DNA of 64,000 nucleotides. It comes from Mycolicibacterium rhodesiae JS60. Its GTDB lineage: Bacteria > Actinomycetota > Actinomycetes > Mycobacteriales > Mycobacteriaceae. Location: NCBI GenBank assembly GCA_000230935.2, contig AGIQ01000002.1:1550001-1614000 (forward strand). Direction: 5' to 3'. This document shows, one piece after another, positions 7,729 to 18,192 of the stretch (the first letter of the stretch is position 1; the number at the start of each line of letters is the position of its first letter). A program made the position numbers and the translations under genes. Under the pieces are notes generated by a model. That model did no database searches. It was not told the DNA's origin and was given only the letters and a program-made list of their open reading frames with translations.

Positions 7729-9471
7729 GTCCAGTTGCGGTCCTGTTTTGGGCAGCTCGTACTGGAAGAAATAGCGCGCGGCGTGCCGCTTGCCGTCGTA
7801 GAAGTCGCCGACGCAATCCTGGGCGGCGATCATCTGTTGTAGCCAGATCCATGCGACGACGATGTGGCCGAACGCCTCCAGGTAGACCACGCTGTTGGCC
7901 ATCGCTGCCTCGATGTCACCGGAGGCGAGCACATCACGGGTTACTGCTACCAGGCGCTGCCATGCGGTGTCGAGCTGCTCCGCCTGATGTGCAGCGTCAC
8001 CGCCTAGGGCAGCGGCATTGGCCACCGTCTTTCCGATGGCCGCGCCGAGCACCATCAGGCCGGCCCCGCCTCGTTGCCGAACCTTCCGGCCCAGCAGATC
8101 CAGGCTCTGTATGCCATGTGTGCCTTCATGAATCATGTTGAGCCGGTTGTCGCGGTAGTGCTGCTCGACGTCGTACTCGCGGGTGTAGCCGTATCCGCCG
8201 TGCACTTGGATGGCCAGGCTATTGGCCTCGAGGCACCACTGCGATGGCCAGCTCTTGGCCACCGGCGTCAAGATGTCCAGCAGCAGTTCGGCATTCGCCC
8301 GCTCTTGCTCCGAATCTGAGGTGTGTTGGATGTCGATCAGCTTGGAGCAATACAGCAGGAGCGCCAATCCGCCTTCAACATAAGCCTTCTGAGCCAACAG
8401 CATCCGCTTCACGTCGGCGTGCTCGATGATCGGTACCTGCGGTGCCAATGGCTCCTTGACCGTCAAAGGGCGGCCTTGCTGCCGTTCGCGGGCGTACCGC
8501 AGCGACTTGAGATAGCCGGTGTAGCCCAGCGCAACCGCGGCCATTCCGACGCCGAGGCGGGCCTCGTTCATCATGGTGAACATGTAGGTGAGGCCGCGGT
8601 GGGGTTCGCCCACCAGATAACCGACTGCGCCAGGCTTTCCCGCCGGCGTAGAGGCGCCCTCGCCGAAGTTCAGTACGGTATTTGTGATGCCGCGCTGACC
8701 CATTTTGTGGTTCAGACCCACCAACGCCACATCGTTGCGTTCGCCGATCGAGCCGTCGGCGTCGACGAGGTACTTCGGCACGATGAAAAGTGAGATGCCT
8801 TTCGTGCCAGCCGCGCCACCGGGGATCTTCGCCAGGACCAGATTGACGATGTTCTCGGTGAGCTCGTGCTCGGCACCGGAGATCCACATCTTCGATCCGA
8901 AGAGCCGGTAGGTGCCGTCGGATTGGGGCTCGGCGCGGGTCGTGATGTCCGCCAGCGACGAGCCTGCCTGCGCCTCCGAGAGCGCCATGGTTCCGGAGAA
9001 TCGGCCGGACTGCATCGGTTGCACGAATGACTCGACCTGGTCGTCGGTGCCGAACTTGGCCAGCAGGTTGGCATTGGCCATCGTGAGGAACAGGTAGCCG
9101 GCGGTGCTCGCGTTGGCGGCCGAGAACCATGCGAAAGCGGCTTGGCCCACGGTGACCGGCAGTTGTGCACCGCCGATCCGCCGGTCCATCGAAATCCCCA
9201 GGAGGTCGGCTTGGGCGAATGCGTCCCATGCCTCCTTCACCTCGGGGATGGTCGTTACCGTTTCTCCGTCGAAGCTCGGCTCATTGGCGTCGCTCTTCTT
9301 GTTGTGTGTCGCGAAGTAGCGCGCAGCAAGTTGTTCGCAAAGGTCAAGCAATGCTTCGAACGTCTCGCGTGAGTGCTCGGCGAACCGCTCATGTTTGGTC
9401 AGCTCGTCGACGCCCAACCACTCGAAGAGAAGGAAGTCGATGTCGCGCCGCGAGAGCAATTCCGATTGCAT
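7675..9471 (-). CDS. Acyl-CoA dehydrogenase (FadE-like)
   Basis: A long (598-residue) acyl-CoA dehydrogenase of the type with an N-terminal extension and a C-terminal helical extension. MALSEAQAGSSLADI and KMWISGAEHEL are flavin and substrate-binding segments, and VHGGYGYTREYDVEQHYRD is the conserved C-terminal signature. The catalytic base is probably the Glu in HEGTHGIQ. It oxidises an acyl-CoA to the enoyl-CoA, passing electrons to ETF. ATG 9471 starts the conserved region. It sits 23 bp downstream of the GAF-LuxR gene, so the two are likely co-transcribed. Confidence 0.92.
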   Translation of the reverse strand: MQSELLSRRDIDFLLFEWLGVDELTKHERFAEHSRETFEALLDLCEQLAARYFATHNKKSDANEPSFDGETVTTIPEVKEAWDAFAQADLLGISMDRRIGGAQLPVTVGQAAFAWFSAANASTAGYLFLTMANANLLAKFGTDDQVESFVQPMQSGRFSGTMALSEAQAGSSLADITTRAEPQSDGTYRLFGSKMWISGAEHELTENIVNLVLAKIPGGAAGTKGISLFIVPKYLVDADGSIGERNDVALVGLNHKMGQRGITNTVLNFGEGASTPAGKPGAVGYLVGEPHRGLTYMFTMMNEARLGVGMAAVALGYTGYLKSLRYARERQQGRPLTVKEPLAPQVPIIEHADVKRMLLAQKAYVEGGLALLLYCSKLIDIQHTSDSEQERANAELLLDILTPVAKSWPSQWCLEANSLAIQVHGGYGYTREYDVEQHYRDNRLNMIHEGTHGIQSLDLLGRKVRQRGGAGLMVLGAAIGKTVANAAALGGDAAHQAEQLDTAWQRLVAVTRDVLASGDIEAAMANSVVYLEAFGHIVVAWIWLQQMIAAQDCVGDFYDGKRHAARYFFQYELPKTGPQLDLLASLDRTTLTMRDSWF

Positions 9472-9494
9472 AGTCGCTCTTAGTGGCCGTGACA

Positions 9495-10442
9495 CTACGC
9501 GTCGAGTCTCGAGGCAGCGATCCGCCTAGTTCCTAAATACCGCGCCACCGCTTCGGCGCGATTGGATGCCCGCAGCTTTCGGAGAATATGCTGGACGTGC
9601 GATTTGACGGTCACCTCAGTGATGAACAGCGCCTCGCCGATGGCCACATTGGTAGCTCCTGAGGCGATCATGTCGAGCACCTCAATTTCACGACGGGTCA
9701 AGAGCGAAAGCGCTCCTGTCTGAGCGGCTCTATCAACCCGACGCAGTTCTTGCTGAGTGGGGCTCGTTGGCTCTCCGACCGGCGAGGGTCGGGTGAAGTC
9801 GACTGTGTCCTCGACGAGCTCATCGAAGAGCCCGATTCCGGTACTGAGCAACTCGCGCATCTTCGCCTCATGGACGCGAATGCGCTCGGTGAGCTCGCTA
9901 CGCTCGAGCGCCATTGCGAGACCTTCGGCGAACGTGGCGAGGATGGCTCGGTCACCCATATCGAGATCGCCCGCCGGCCGATCGGCGTGGATGGTTGCCA
10001 CTGCACGGCCAGCGACCGTGATCGGCGCGGCGACGTAGGCGCGACAGTCCAGGGCGACCATGATTGGCTTGTAGGTCAGCGGATGGGTCAGGGCATCCCG
10101 GGCCAGGACCGGCTGACGGCGCCGCAGAATCTCACCTTCGTGGAAGGCATGGGTGACCACCGGAGGGTCTTCCCGCCAGACGTTCAGTCGCTGGTTCCAG
10201 TCCGAGTTATCCGGGTCCGCATGCCATGCGATGGGGATGAGCTGAGACCCGGCGACGCGGGAGATCACCACGCGGCTGAAACCGCAGCAATCCACGAGCT
10301 CGTTGGCGCCTTGCTGCAGCAGCTTCGCCGGAGTAGAGGTCGATCGCAACCGTAGAAGACCGAGGCGTAGACCCTCGATCGTCGCTTCGAAGGCGGTGCC
10401 CTTGTCCACCTCATCGTGGGTGGTCTCGTCGATGAGACTCAT
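9495..10442 (-). CDS. GAF-domain LuxR-type transcriptional regulator
   Basis: A 315-residue protein. The N-terminal about 190 residues form a GAF-type sensor (FSRVVISRVAG...AAPITVAGRAVATIHAD). A linker follows, then a C-terminal LuxR HTH with SLLTRREIEVLDMIASG and ITEVTVKSHVQHILRKL. It has no receiver domain, so it probably responds to a small molecule. Homologues commonly sit next to acyl-CoA dehydrogenases in actinobacteria; here the dehydrogenase follows directly. Confidence 0.88.
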   Translation of the reverse strand: MSLIDETTHDEVDKGTAFEATIEGLRLGLLRLRSTSTPAKLLQQGANELVDCCGFSRVVISRVAGSQLIPIAWHADPDNSDWNQRLNVWREDPPVVTHAFHEGEILRRRQPVLARDALTHPLTYKPIMVALDCRAYVAAPITVAGRAVATIHADRPAGDLDMGDRAILATFAEGLAMALERSELTERIRVHEAKMRELLSTGIGLFDELVEDTVDFTRPSPVGEPTSPTQQELRRVDRAAQTGALSLLTRREIEVLDMIASGATNVAIGEALFITEVTVKSHVQHILRKLRASNRAEAVARYLGTRRIAASRLDA

Positions 10443-10674
10443 CTACGGAGTAGTGCTCCGTTCTTGCTTTCCAAGGCTCCGCACTCCTGTCGCAACTATC
10501 GCGCCGGTAATCACATTCAACGTTAAAGAGACGGACGTCACAGCGCTAGAACCAGCCTGCCGCTCGTTTGGTATGTGCCTGCCAACCAATGGGTTCCGAT
10601 GACGTTCGGGACTACTACTCGCCGGCTACGTTGCGCGGATTCAGCCGTTCCGCCGACAAACGACAGGTCGATGG

Positions 10675-10773
10675 CGTGGCCGTTGCGCATGATCAGGTCT
10701 TTTTGGCGGTCCACGATCGTGACGACGCCGTCGGCGTCGATGCAGGCCAGATCGCCGGTGGATAACCAGCCAT
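10675..10773 (-). pseudogene. Acyl-CoA synthetase fragment (hinge region)
   Basis: Read on the minus strand, this stretch encodes HGWLSTGDLACIDADG followed by VVTIVDRQKDLIMRNG, the A8 hinge region of an AMP-forming acyl-CoA synthetase. There is no start, and no N- or C-terminal part around it. It is a remnant of a second fadD lost from the space between 10443 and 10995, which otherwise holds nothing recognisable. Confidence 0.7.
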
Positions 10774-10995
10774 GACGGTCGATGCGCTGCGGGTGTCGGT
10801 GGTGGTCGCGCCCGACAGGATCTGGGCAACGTTGAGCACCCCAGATACCTCCTTCTGGCGGCCGGACTCAAACCTAAACAAGCAGGCGGCCTTTCAGCAC
10901 CGTTCATCGAAGGACATGGATGCGCCGCTAGGAGGATGTTCGCCGCCTACATCCGGCCATACGCTCGTCGACACCATCAAACACGGAGACCGAGC

Positions 10996-11164
10996 ATGCG
11001 CATCGAGGATGCCGACGTTGTCGTCGTCGGGTGCCGGCCGGCCGGCGCGAGTGCCGCAATCGTCCTTGCGCAGCACGGCCGAAAGGTGATCGCGCTCGAC
11101 CGGGCCAAGTTTCCCTCGGACACGTTGTCAACACATCTCATGACACCGACGGTGGTCGCGACTT
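10996..11164 (+). pseudogene. FAD-dependent oxidoreductase, N-terminal fragment
   Basis: ATG 10996 opens MRIEDADVVVVGCRPAGASA and continues through a complete FAD-binding beta-alpha-beta (ALDRAKFPSD). Similarity to flavin monooxygenases/geranylgeranyl-reductase-like proteins stops after about 55 residues. The rest of the frame (to 11418) is unlike the family. The gene is truncated, probably by the same deletion events that left the fadD fragment upstream. Confidence 0.65.
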
Positions 11165-11414
11165 CTTCGGCGCCCTGCCCGATGGTCAGCGAAGTCGATG
11201 ATCAGCGCGCGCGGGCCGGCGGCGCGCGTCGCTGGCGCGACGGCTCGTCGGATGCGGTTGCGCTACAACGCCGCACCGTCGTGACGACCAATGCGCGGCG
11301 GACTTCGGATTACCACGGAAAGGGTGCTTCTCGGCCGGTCCCGGCCTTCAACGAGGCGGTGGGCCTACTCACCGTCGCCAGCAGTAACGACGACCTCGCG
11401 AGTCTGGAGACACG

Positions 11415-12530
11415 ATGACCACTTCACCCAACGGCACGCCAACGCAGCGCAAGACGCTCCGAATCGCCGTCGTCCAACCGCATCTCGCCGTCGGTGCGGT
11501 TGAGATGAACCTTCGTCTGTGCGCGTCCTTGGTCCGGGAAGCGTCGGTGATGCATTCGCCGGACGTGATCTTGTTGCCCGAGGCGATGACTTCACCCAAC
11601 ATGTTCCATCGGTCACTGCGACGAGTTCCACAACCCGTCGATGGTGCTCCGTATCAGATGATCGTACGGCTGGCCAAGGAACTGCATTGCACGGTGGGCG
11701 GGGGATTCCTATCGGTGCGCGGGCAACATGCTCGACACACCTACGTCCTGGCCGAACCCGACGGCACCACCCACCTGCATGACAAGGACGAGCCGTCGAT
11801 GTGGGAAACCAACTTCTACACCGCGGGCAAGGACCAGGGTCTGACCTCCACCAGCTTCGGCAATGTCGGCTTGGCCATGGGATTCGAGTGGGCCCGCTCG
11901 CGGACCGCGAGACGGCTACGCAACAAGGTCGACGTCGTTTTGGGCGGGTCATGTTGGTGGGGCGGTCCGACATGGCCGGTGATGCGCGGATGGATGGCGC
12001 GCGACCATCAGTACAACGCCTTGGCGTGCGGGGAAGCGCCGACCTTCATGGCCCGAATGGTCGGCGCTCCGGTCGCGGTCGCACAGCACGTGGGACGGGT
12101 CGATTCGGATACCCCGATGCTGCCCGGTGTCGGGTGGTCGACCATGTTCAGCGGTGACTCGCAGATCGTCGACGCCTCGGGCACCATCCTCGCGCGGTTG
12201 GGTCCCGAGGACTACAACGCAATCGCCTGCGCCGAAGTGGAAATCGGCCCGAAGGAGCCCATCCACCCCATTCCCATCGGCTTCTGGACACAACCAGCGG
12301 CGGGAATCGTCCAGGCCCTCTGGCACTACCAGAAGTTGCACGGCCGCATCTCCTACAAGGTTCGGTACGCCCTCGGCGGGTTCCCCTGGCAACATGACCC
12401 GCCCACCGACCTGCCGAACTACAACCCGGCTGGCGCATTCTCGACGCTCGCCCTCGACGACCTGACCGCCGAATCCGTCGAGGAGGCGATCGCCGCGAAC
12501 ACGGGCGACCCGGAGGCGCAGCTGACATGA
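11415..12530 (+). CDS. Nitrilase-superfamily protein, catalytic Cys missing
   Basis: A 371-residue carbon-nitrogen hydrolase fold. The Glu of the triad is in LLPEAM (E56) and the Lys in LHDKDEP (K124). At the nucleophile elbow, where family members read ICxE/D, this protein has AMGFEWARS, with Gly156 in place of Cys; the next cysteine (C180, GGSCWWGG) lies in a different element. It may therefore be inactive, use another chemistry or be a ligand-binding pseudoenzyme. It is co-directional with the MaoC gene 14 bp downstream. ATG 11415 overlaps the end of the degraded oxidoreductase frame. Confidence 0.8.
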   Translation: MTTSPNGTPTQRKTLRIAVVQPHLAVGAVEMNLRLCASLVREASVMHSPDVILLPEAMTSPNMFHRSLRRVPQPVDGAPYQMIVRLAKELHCTVGGGFLSVRGQHARHTYVLAEPDGTTHLHDKDEPSMWETNFYTAGKDQGLTSTSFGNVGLAMGFEWARSRTARRLRNKVDVVLGGSCWWGGPTWPVMRGWMARDHQYNALACGEAPTFMARMVGAPVAVAQHVGRVDSDTPMLPGVGWSTMFSGDSQIVDASGTILARLGPEDYNAIACAEVEIGPKEPIHPIPIGFWTQPAAGIVQALWHYQKLHGRISYKVRYALGGFPWQHDPPTDLPNYNPAGAFSTLALDDLTAESVEEAIAANTGDPEAQLT

Positions 12531-12543
12531 TCTTGGCCTCGAC

Positions 12544-12993
12544 ATGAGTACGTGGACCCTCGACCAACTGCATGAGGCGGTCGGTACGCACCTGGGCTAC
12601 AGCGACTGGCACGCCGTCACCCAGAAACAGATCGATCAGTTCGCCGCCGCCACTGGCGACCAACAGTGGATACACACCGATCCGCAAAGAGCCGCCGACG
12701 GGCCGTTCGGAACCACGATCGCTCATGGGTACCTGGTGTTATCGCACATCCCGCTCTTTCTCAGCGAGGCTTTCGAGATCAGTGGAATGACGATGGGAAT
12801 CAACTACGGCAGCAACAGGGTTCGCTACTCAGCACCTGTTCCGGTGGGGTCGAGGCTGCGCGGTGGTGTGGAACTCATCGAACTGACGCGGCGGCCGAAC
12901 GGGACCATGGCTGTCATGCGGGTGACCGTCGAGCGCGACGGGGCCGACAAGCCGGCGTGTGTTGCGGAAATCGTATCGCTGCTGGTGCCATGA
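12544..12993 (+). CDS. MaoC-like (R)-enoyl-CoA hydratase
   Basis: 149 residues, single hot-dog domain. FAAATGDQQWIHTDPQRA followed by AHGYLVLS is the catalytic Asp/His hydratase-2 signature (the D-x4-H pair D40/H45 region). It would hydrate a trans-2-enoyl-CoA. The gene starts 14 bp after the nitrilase-like gene and probably shares its transcript. Confidence 0.9.
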   Translation: MSTWTLDQLHEAVGTHLGYSDWHAVTQKQIDQFAAATGDQQWIHTDPQRAADGPFGTTIAHGYLVLSHIPLFLSEAFEISGMTMGINYGSNRVRYSAPVPVGSRLRGGVELIELTRRPNGTMAVMRVTVERDGADKPACVAEIVSLLVP

Positions 12994-13014
12994 CGCGTGC
13001 TGGCCCGGCAGGAA

Positions 13015-13998
13015 TCACTTCACGGCAACTGCGTTGAGGGGTGAACCGACGGCACCTGTGATCGGCAGCGGCGGCGCAGAGAGCAGGAATTCGTAAACGC
13101 CGTCCTGGGCGCAATCGTTGCTGATCGCTTCGAGATCCCAGATCTCACCGAACGGGATTCCCATGTGTACCAACGCAACAATGTGCAGCGGCTGGAACAC
13201 GTCGACCTCGTTCGGCCGGACCTCGGCACCCCAGGTGTCGGTTGCGATGGCCGCGACGTCATGTACGTACAGCCACGGCGCGGTGTGCAGCGACAGGCCT
13301 GGCGCGGGACCGCCGTTGTAGTCCCCCCACTGTCCGCGGCGGTCCTCGAGCATGCCCGTGCGGACGATCACGCAGTCTCCCTTGCGCACCTCGACGCCCT
13401 GTGCCGTCGCGGTGCGGTCGAGATCATCAACGGTGATGGCGTAGCCCGGTTCGAGACTAGCCACCCCGTGGTGGCGGGCCACGTCGAGCAGCACACCGCG
13501 CATGACGAACGTCTCGCGGTGTTTTTCGATGCCGCACCGCTGCGCGCCCTGGGCGGTGACTACGCCAGCCGAATAACCGTTGTACATTCGGCCGCGCCAG
13601 AAGATGTGCGCGAGCGCGTCCCATTGACTCCCGGCCTGGTTGGGCATCACCAGGACGTCGTCGGCGTATCCGAAGCCTTTCGCGTCACCGAAGTCGCCGG
13701 GCAGGATGTTCTGCGCACCCATCATGTAATCGGTTCCGCTTGCGGTCATGACGTTGAGCGGGTTGGCTCGTATGTCACCGGTCTGCGGACCGCGGAGGTT
13801 GTACGGCATGGTCAGCGAAATGACCTTGCCCTGGTGCACCAATTGTGCTGCGGCGACGACCTGTTCGGGACCGACGTGGTTCAGCGCGCCGAGTTCGTCG
13901 TCGGCACCCCAGCGGCCCCAGTTCGAATACTTCGCGATGTAGTCGTTGACGATATCGTCGCCCTCGAACGGGACTTCGACTTCGGGTGAGGGGGTCAT
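13015..13998 (-). CDS. Cyclase-family metal-dependent hydrolase
   Basis: A 327-residue member of the cyclase/kynurenine-formamidase-like fold. The metal-site segment appears as GSQWDALAHIFW, a Q/D variant of the HxGTHxDxPxH motif, and VRKGDCVIVRTGM and the late GIPFGEIWDLE region are family features. It probably opens an amide, lactone or cyclic ketone intermediate. ATG 13998 follows a GAAAGGG-like site. It runs convergent to the MaoC gene and in the same direction as the thiolase. Confidence 0.82.
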   Translation of the reverse strand: MTPSPEVEVPFEGDDIVNDYIAKYSNWGRWGADDELGALNHVGPEQVVAAAQLVHQGKVISLTMPYNLRGPQTGDIRANPLNVMTASGTDYMMGAQNILPGDFGDAKGFGYADDVLVMPNQAGSQWDALAHIFWRGRMYNGYSAGVVTAQGAQRCGIEKHRETFVMRGVLLDVARHHGVASLEPGYAITVDDLDRTATAQGVEVRKGDCVIVRTGMLEDRRGQWGDYNGGPAPGLSLHTAPWLYVHDVAAIATDTWGAEVRPNEVDVFQPLHIVALVHMGIPFGEIWDLEAISNDCAQDGVYEFLLSAPPLPITGAVGSPLNAVAVK

Positions 13999-14100
13999 GG
14001 CAAGCCCTTTCGTGTGGCGCCGGTGGGTGCCATCGCACCCACCGGTACCACAGCGCCGTCGCATCCCGTAAGCGTCCCCGGGGGTAGGACGAGTTGGGAG

Positions 14101-15282
<1,182 letters not shown>

Positions 15283-15343
15283 TGTTGATTGTCCTCAGTC
15301 GATGAAGTGATATGAGTTGTTGGCAGTGTTGAGCTTTCGCGTG

Positions 15344-16165
15344 TCAACGCCCCACGTAGTTGCCAGGCCGCTTCTCCTTGAACGACGCCAGCCCTTCCGC
15401 CGCGTCGTCCGTGCCAAGAATCGCCGTACGTAGCGGCGCGATCGCGTCCAAGCCGGCCTGGAGGCCTTTGTCGTGTACGAGCCTGGCGACAGTGAGGGTG
15501 TCGCGAACGCCGATCGGCGCAGCTGCCGCGATCGTGGTGGCCAGCTCGACCGCGCGCTCCTTGAGCCGCTCGGCCGGGACCACTTCCTGGACCAAGCCGA
15601 TCCGAAGCGCTTCCTGTGCGTCGAGCATGTCTCCGGACAGCAAGTAGCGCATGGCATTTCCCCAGCCGAGTCGATCGCTCCAGCGGGCGGCACCACCGCC
15701 GAAGGCGAACAGGCCACGAGCGACCTCGGGTTGCCCGAAGTATGTTCCCTCTGCAGCGATGATGATGTCACCAGCCAGCGCCAACTCCATTCCGCCGGCG
15801 AAGCACATCCCATGCACGACGGTGATCAGCGGCTTGGACAGGCGTGCACCCTCGGTTCCGAACGGGTCGTACTCGTCCGGGCCGTAACTCATCCCGTCGC
15901 CCTCGGTCAGTTCCTGGAGCCGGGTGAGGTCAGCGCCCGCGCAATACACGGCGCCCTCGCCGTACAACACGGCACAGCGCAGGTTCTCGTCTTTGTCATA
16001 GCGGGAGTAGATCGCCGACAGCTCCGCGAACATTTCGGGTGTCAGAGCGTTCCGCTTGTCCGGTCGGTTGAGTCCGATCAATAACACCTGACCTTGGACC
16101 TCGGTCACCACGCCACCGGTCGCCTGATTCGGTGCCGCTTGCGCCTGGGTTGCACTGCCCGACAT
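15344..16165 (-). CDS. Crotonase/enoyl-CoA hydratase family protein
   Basis: 273 residues. The segments LNRPDKRNALT, CAGADLTRL and MCFAGGMELALAGD define the crotonase oxyanion hole. The region GQPEVARGLFAFGGGAARW replaces the typical double-glutamate hydratase loop, with one Glu retained. It heads the leftward hydratase-thiolase-cyclase unit and is divergent from the TetR gene at 16318, which is the obvious candidate regulator. Confidence 0.88.
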   Translation of the reverse strand: MSGSATQAQAAPNQATGGVVTEVQGQVLLIGLNRPDKRNALTPEMFAELSAIYSRYDKDENLRCAVLYGEGAVYCAGADLTRLQELTEGDGMSYGPDEYDPFGTEGARLSKPLITVVHGMCFAGGMELALAGDIIIAAEGTYFGQPEVARGLFAFGGGAARWSDRLGWGNAMRYLLSGDMLDAQEALRIGLVQEVVPAERLKERAVELATTIAAAAPIGVRDTLTVARLVHDKGLQAGLDAIAPLRTAILGTDDAAEGLASFKEKRPGNYVGR

Positions 16166-16199
16166 ATTGCCGTCCTTTCCTCTTGGTGAACCCGATGAT

Positions 16200-16213
16200 A
16201 GAGATCACTCTCT
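16200..16213. promoter_or_regulatory. Possible TetR operator AGAGA-N4-TCTCT
   Basis: AGAGATCACTCTCT is a 5-bp-armed inverted repeat in the intergenic region between the leftward crotonase gene and the rightward TetR gene at 16318. This is where an autoregulatory operator of that TetR would be expected; there is no other support. Confidence 0.3.
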
Positions 16214-16317
16214 CTGGGGTCAAGACCGCCCGGGTTGCCAGGGCCGGGCCAGACGCGCGACACGCGTCTTCCGGCTCTCGCGGTGAAAAGTAAGAGAATA
16301 TTCACTATCCTGGCTGC

Positions 16318-16968
16318 ATGGTGAGGACAATCAGACCTTCTCAGGCACCCCGGGAGCGGCTGATGGCGGCCGCGGAGCTGTTCTATACGGACGGAATTCG
16401 CGCGGTCGGCATCAACCGATTGCTCGAAGAGGCGCAGACTCCGATCATGAGCCTGTATCGGATCTTCGGATCTAAGGAAGGGCTCGTCGAGGAGTTCCTG
16501 CGTGACAAGGACGACCGAGTCCGCGCTCTGTTCGAACGCGAGGTCGAGCGTGTCGCTGACACGCCGCGGGAGCGAGCCCTCGCCATGTTTGATGTATTGG
16601 GGCAGGTGATCGCGCAGCCCGACTATCGAGGCTGCACATTCATCAATGTGGCCGTGGAGATGGCGGACCCTGAGCACCCGTTCGTTGGTATCGCGCAGTC
16701 CCACAAGGACTTTGTGCGGGATTCGTTCAGCCGCTACCTGGCCGAAGCCGGACTCCGGGAAACCGAGCCGTTGGCCAGTCAGCTGCTGATGCTCATGAAC
16801 GGCGTCTTCGTGACCGCGCAGATTCAGTCGAGTGACGAGCAGATCGCGGTACAGGGGCGCATGGCGGCGGAAGTCCTCATCGATGCCGCGCTCGCAGCCC
16901 AGGACGTGGGGGCCCGGCCGGTGCCACGACAGTCGCCTCGGCGACGTACTTCGTCTCGATCGAAGTGA
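16318..16968 (+). CDS. TetR/AcrR-family regulator
   Basis: 216 residues with an N-terminal HTH (AVGINRLLEEAQTPIMSLYRIFGSKEGLVEEFL) and a helical ligand-binding C-domain (DYRGCTFINVAVEMADPEHP, typical of the TetR subgroup regulating oxidative catabolism). It is unrelated in sequence to the NemR-like TetR copies. It is divergent from the crotonase-thiolase-cyclase genes, which it probably represses. Its last codons abut the 5' edge of repeat copy 2. Confidence 0.88.
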   Translation: MVRTIRPSQAPRERLMAAAELFYTDGIRAVGINRLLEEAQTPIMSLYRIFGSKEGLVEEFLRDKDDRVRALFEREVERVADTPRERALAMFDVLGQVIAQPDYRGCTFINVAVEMADPEHPFVGIAQSHKDFVRDSFSRYLAEAGLRETEPLASQLLMLMNGVFVTAQIQSSDEQIAVQGRMAAEVLIDAALAAQDVGARPVPRQSPRRRTSSRSK

Positions 16969-17014
16969 TGCGATCGTGCTGGCGCTGTTGGGTGTGTGCT
17001 TGACTCGTGCTCGG

Positions 17015-17183
17015 TGAGACGCGGGATTATTTGGCGAAGTTCATCGAGTTGTATGCGGCCAGTGCTGATTCGCGGGAGCTGGTTGCGGGTATGCGGCGGC
17101 TTTATCCTGATCACGTCAATCCCTCGGCGTTGGTGATGTCGGCGGTGACCGCGTTCAAGCACAAGAAGCGTCAGGACGCCTGA
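17015..17183 (+). pseudogene. 3' fragment of MBL hydrolase gene
   Basis: Exact copy of bases 773-941, so it encodes only the last 55 or so residues of the MBL hydrolase, in frame to its stop. The metal site is absent. It is a by-product of the 1.1-kb duplication. Confidence 0.9.
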
Positions 17184-17222
17184 GTCGGTGGTGTCTGCTC
17201 TCCGGAATTAGGCGCAGCGGTC

Positions 17223-17238
17223 TAGACTTGATCGTCAA
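17223..17238. promoter_or_regulatory. imperfect TAGAC operator, TetR copy 2
   Basis: TAGACTTGATCGTCAA, identical to 981-996 and at the same distance from the TetR ATG. Confidence 0.5.
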
Positions 17239-17312
17239 TACCGATGAGGTGAGGGATCCGCGGGTACAGGGCTGTGGGTTCGGATCGTTCACCCGCCGTT
17301 GAAGGTCAACAG

Positions 17313-17915
17313 ATGAGCAGTCACGAGGTAGAGGCGTTAACGCATAAGGAGCGGCTGCTTCGGCAGGGTATGCGGTTGTTCTACACGCAGGGGTTTCACG
17401 GTACGACCGTGGATGCCATTCTTGCCTCCGCTGGTGTGCCCAAGGGATCGTTTTATCATCACTTCGGTTCTAAGGATGTGTTCGGTCAGGCTGTTTTGGA
17501 TCGTTACATGCAGTTTCAGATCGATCTGTTCGGTAAGTGGGCGGTCAAGAAGAACTTGACGACCTCGGCCAAGCTGGTCGGGTATTTCAAAGAGATATCG
17601 CAGATATTCGTCAAGTCCGGTTACCAGCGGGCCTGTCTGGTGGGCAAGTTCTCTACCGAGGTGGCTGCGGGTTCGGAGACGTTTCGTGAACAGCTCGACG
17701 CTCAGATGCAGTCCTGGAAGGCCAGCATTGTCGAGCTGTTGGCGGCTGGTCAAGCCGCTGGTGACGTCCGAGGGGACCGCAGCGCCGAAGACCTCGCCGA
17801 TGCCGTGCTGTCCCTGATCCAGGGTTCACTGGTGATCACCTTGTCCACTCGGGACAAACACACCCTGACCACCGTGGCCACCACCATCAAGAACATCGTC
17901 GAACCGAACACCTAA
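17313..17915 (+). CDS. TetR-family regulator, NemR/AcuR-like (copy 2)
   Basis: The protein is identical in all 200 residues to the regulator at 1071 (Cys108 in ACLVGKFS, HTH at about 30-52) and has the same upstream sequence, so it should be expressed the same way. It lies upstream of the SDR pair at 18291/19119, whose promoter carries the perfect operator at 18193. The cell therefore carries two doses of one repressor, one at each end of the catabolic island. Confidence 0.85.
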   Translation: MSSHEVEALTHKERLLRQGMRLFYTQGFHGTTVDAILASAGVPKGSFYHHFGSKDVFGQAVLDRYMQFQIDLFGKWAVKKNLTTSAKLVGYFKEISQIFVKSGYQRACLVGKFSTEVAAGSETFREQLDAQMQSWKASIVELLAAGQAAGDVRGDRSAEDLADAVLSLIQGSLVITLSTRDKHTLTTVATTIKNIVEPNT

Positions 17916-17950
17916 GCGCGCCAAGCGCCTACCAAAGCATCTTTGGGAGC

Positions 17951-18112
17951 GTCAGGGGCGCCGTGGTCGCGCTCACCGTCTCTGCGGCGATCCGGCGGAG
18001 TGCCGGCTTGTCAGGCTTCCCGACTGGATTCTTGGGAAGTTCTTCAACCAGTGTGATCGCCTCAGGTAGTTTCACTTTCGCAAGATTTCGGCGGCAGTGC
18101 GCAGCAAGGTCG
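17951..18112 (-). pseudogene. 3' fragment of fadD
   Basis: Minus-strand copy of the last 50 or so codons of the acyl-CoA synthetase at 1709-3181 (including the catalytic Lys region). It is disturbed by one inserted base beside the stop codon and several substitutions, and cut at 18112. It has no start and is non-functional. Confidence 0.85.
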
Positions 18113-18192
18113 CCCGCTTCAGATGCACCACACAGGGTATAGCCGTCTCACACCCCTCGCCGAGCGGACGCTTCAGTCTTGACGCTCTGGTC

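Larger units (their letters stand above)
17015..18112 (+). repeat. 1.1-kb direct repeat, copy 2
   Basis: Copy of 773-1868, same orientation, offset 16242 bases over the first 0.9 kb, then 16244 after two 1-base insertions. Homology ends near 18112, where copy 1 continues into fadD and copy 2 into unrelated sequence. Truncation of both flanking genes shows that this is the derived copy. Confidence 0.95.

Noticed and set aside
17015..17183. A short independent gene before TetR copy 2
   Set aside because: It is the exact 3' end of the MBL gene carried by the duplication.
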